Shown here one piece after another: positions 23,456 to 24,486 of a stretch of DNA of 24,486 nt. The translations under genes and the position numbers were made by a program. Positions within the stretch are counted from its first letter, which is position 1. Each line of letters begins with the position of its first letter. The stretch comes from Methylococcales bacterium (lineage in GTDB: Bacteria; Pseudomonadota; Gammaproteobacteria; Methylococcales; Methylomonadaceae). The DNA lies in assembly GCA_023134955.1 (NCBI GenBank), contig JAGLUC010000384.1, forward strand, positions 1 to 24,486, in the 5' to 3' direction. Under the pieces are notes generated by a model that saw nothing but the letters and a program-made list of their open reading frames with translations, did not search any database and had not been told where the DNA came from.

Positions 23456-23482
23456 TAACCAACCCCTCGGAGACAGCCTAAA

Positions 23483-24486
23483 ATGTCAGTAGATAACGTT
23501 CTTAAAATGATTCAGGAAAACGACGTACAATTCGTCGATTTTCGTTTTTGTGATACACGCGGCAAAGAGCAGCATGTAACATTCCCTGCTCACAGCATTG
23601 ATGAAGACACTTTTGAAGAAGGCAACATGTTTGACGGTTCTTCAGTTGCTGGCTGGAAAGGCATCAATGAATCAGACATGATTTTAATGCCAGATCCATC
23701 AACAGCCGTTTTAGACCCATTTTTTGACGACACAACGCTTATCTTACGTTGTGACATTATTGAGCCTAAAGACATGCAAGGCTACGAACGTGATCCACGC
23801 TCTATTGCAAAACGTGCTGAATCTTATATGCAATCAACGGGTATTGCTGACGCTGCATTCTTCGGTCCTGAAAATGAATTTTTCGTGTTCGACGATGTAC
23901 GCTGGAATGCAGACATGGGTAGCTGTGGCTACAAAATTGATTCCGAAGAAGCTGGCTGGAACTCAGAAAAAGCTTACGAAGATGGTAACATCGGACATCG
24001 CCCTGGTGTAAAAGGCGGATATTTTCCTGTTCCTCCTGTTGATTCTTTACAAGACATGCGTTCTGCCATGTGCCTGATTCTTGAAGAAATGGGACAAATC
24101 ACAGAAGTGCATCATCATGAAGTAGCCACTGCCGGGCAATGTGAAATTGGTTCAAAATTTAACACCCTGGTCAAAAAAGCAGACGAAGTTTTAGAATTAA
24201 AATATGTTGTTGCCAACATTGCTCACGCATATGGTAAAACAGCAACTTTTATGCCCAAACCTCTGGTTGGTGATAACGGTAACGGTATGCACGTTCACCA
24301 ATCTTTATTTAAAGGTGGTAACAACCTATTCTCTGGTGATTTATATGGTGGTTTATCTGAAACTGCTTTATTCTACATTGGTGGTATCATCAAACATGCG
24401 AAAGCATTAAACGCTTTCGCTAATGCATCAACCAACAGTTACAAACGCTTAGTACCTGGTTTTGAAGCACCTGTTATGTTGGCATA
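23483..24486 (+). CDS. glnA: Glutamine synthetase type I, 3' end outside the window
   Basis: Glutamine synthetase makes glutamine from glutamate, ammonia and ATP. The 334 residues visible align along their whole length with E. coli GlnA. The N-terminal MFDGSSVAGWKGINESDM region is conserved, and metal and substrate motifs follow in FFGPENEFFVFDD, KGGYFPVPPVDS, EVHHHEVATAGQCE, GNGMHVHQSLF and NSYKRLVPG. The pattern is that of the adenylylated GSI-beta class. The adenylylation tyrosine itself lies beyond the window. The ATG at 23483 has GGAG ten bases upstream. The gene is open to the last base of the window. It is the assimilation step that follows AmtB-mediated ammonium entry. Confidence 0.98.
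   Translation, partial: MSVDNVLKMIQENDVQFVDFRFCDTRGKEQHVTFPAHSIDEDTFEEGNMFDGSSVAGWKGINESDMILMPDPSTAVLDPFFDDTTLILRCDIIEPKDMQGYERDPRSIAKRAESYMQSTGIADAAFFGPENEFFVFDDVRWNADMGSCGYKIDSEEAGWNSEKAYEDGNIGHRPGVKGGYFPVPPVDSLQDMRSAMCLILEEMGQITEVHHHEVATAGQCEIGSKFNTLVKKADEVLELKYVVANIAHAYGKTATFMPKPLVGDNGNGMHVHQSLFKGGNNLFSGDLYGGLSETALFYIGGIIKHAKALNAFANASTNSYKRLVPGFEAPVMLA

Overview
The window looks like chromosomal DNA of an AT-rich gammaproteobacterium. MreBCD/PBP2/RodA, GatCAB, SecA, GlnK-AmtB and type I glutamine synthetase all read as gammaproteobacterial proteins. The gene order (mreBCD operon divergent from gatCAB, plus a TorF/TIGR02001 porin beside glnK-amtB) reminds me of Methylococcales methanotrophs or their relatives. 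That placement is an inference from memory and no search was run. No rRNA, tRNA, CRISPR, prophage or transposase gene was seen.

Region 1 (1-9130, minus strand) is one long, tightly packed cell-wall elongation cluster in the order mreB, mreC, mreD, mrdA (PBP2), rodA, mltB, rlpA, dacA, and a class IV aminotransferase resembling D-alanine aminotransferase (cut by the window edge). Several neighbours overlap by 1-11 bases. It joins the scaffold (MreBCD), the wall polymerase and crosslinker (RodA/PBP2), wall-trimming enzymes (MltB, RlpA, DacA) and possibly D-amino acid supply. mreC has no ATG in frame: its conserved N-terminus begins at an ATA codon with a very good Shine-Dalgarno sequence, or a one-base indel hides an ATG.

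Region 2 (9242-12432, plus strand) is gatC-gatA-gatB, the tRNA-dependent amidotransferase that makes Gln-tRNA(Gln) and/or Asn-tRNA(Asn). It diverges from mreB and ends at a stem-loop facing trmL.

Region 3 (12522-18773, minus strand) holds secA, then glgP (glycogen phosphorylase) followed 4 bases later by trmL (tRNA 2'-O-methyltransferase).

Region 4 (19175-24486) is a nitrogen module: glnK-amtB on minus, a porin gene on plus, and glnA on plus (cut by the window edge). The porin gene has a textbook sigma-54 promoter and encodes two complete TorF-type barrels fused in tandem, roughly two thirds identical to each other.

The intergenic spaces of regions 3 and 4 carry three copies of a roughly 200-bp dispersed element with about 25-bp terminal inverted repeats and nested hairpins. 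Paired substitutions between copies preserve at least one of its stems. It has no coding capacity and is best described as a MITE-like or structured repeat family. With the sigma-54-driven double porin, it is the most interesting content here.
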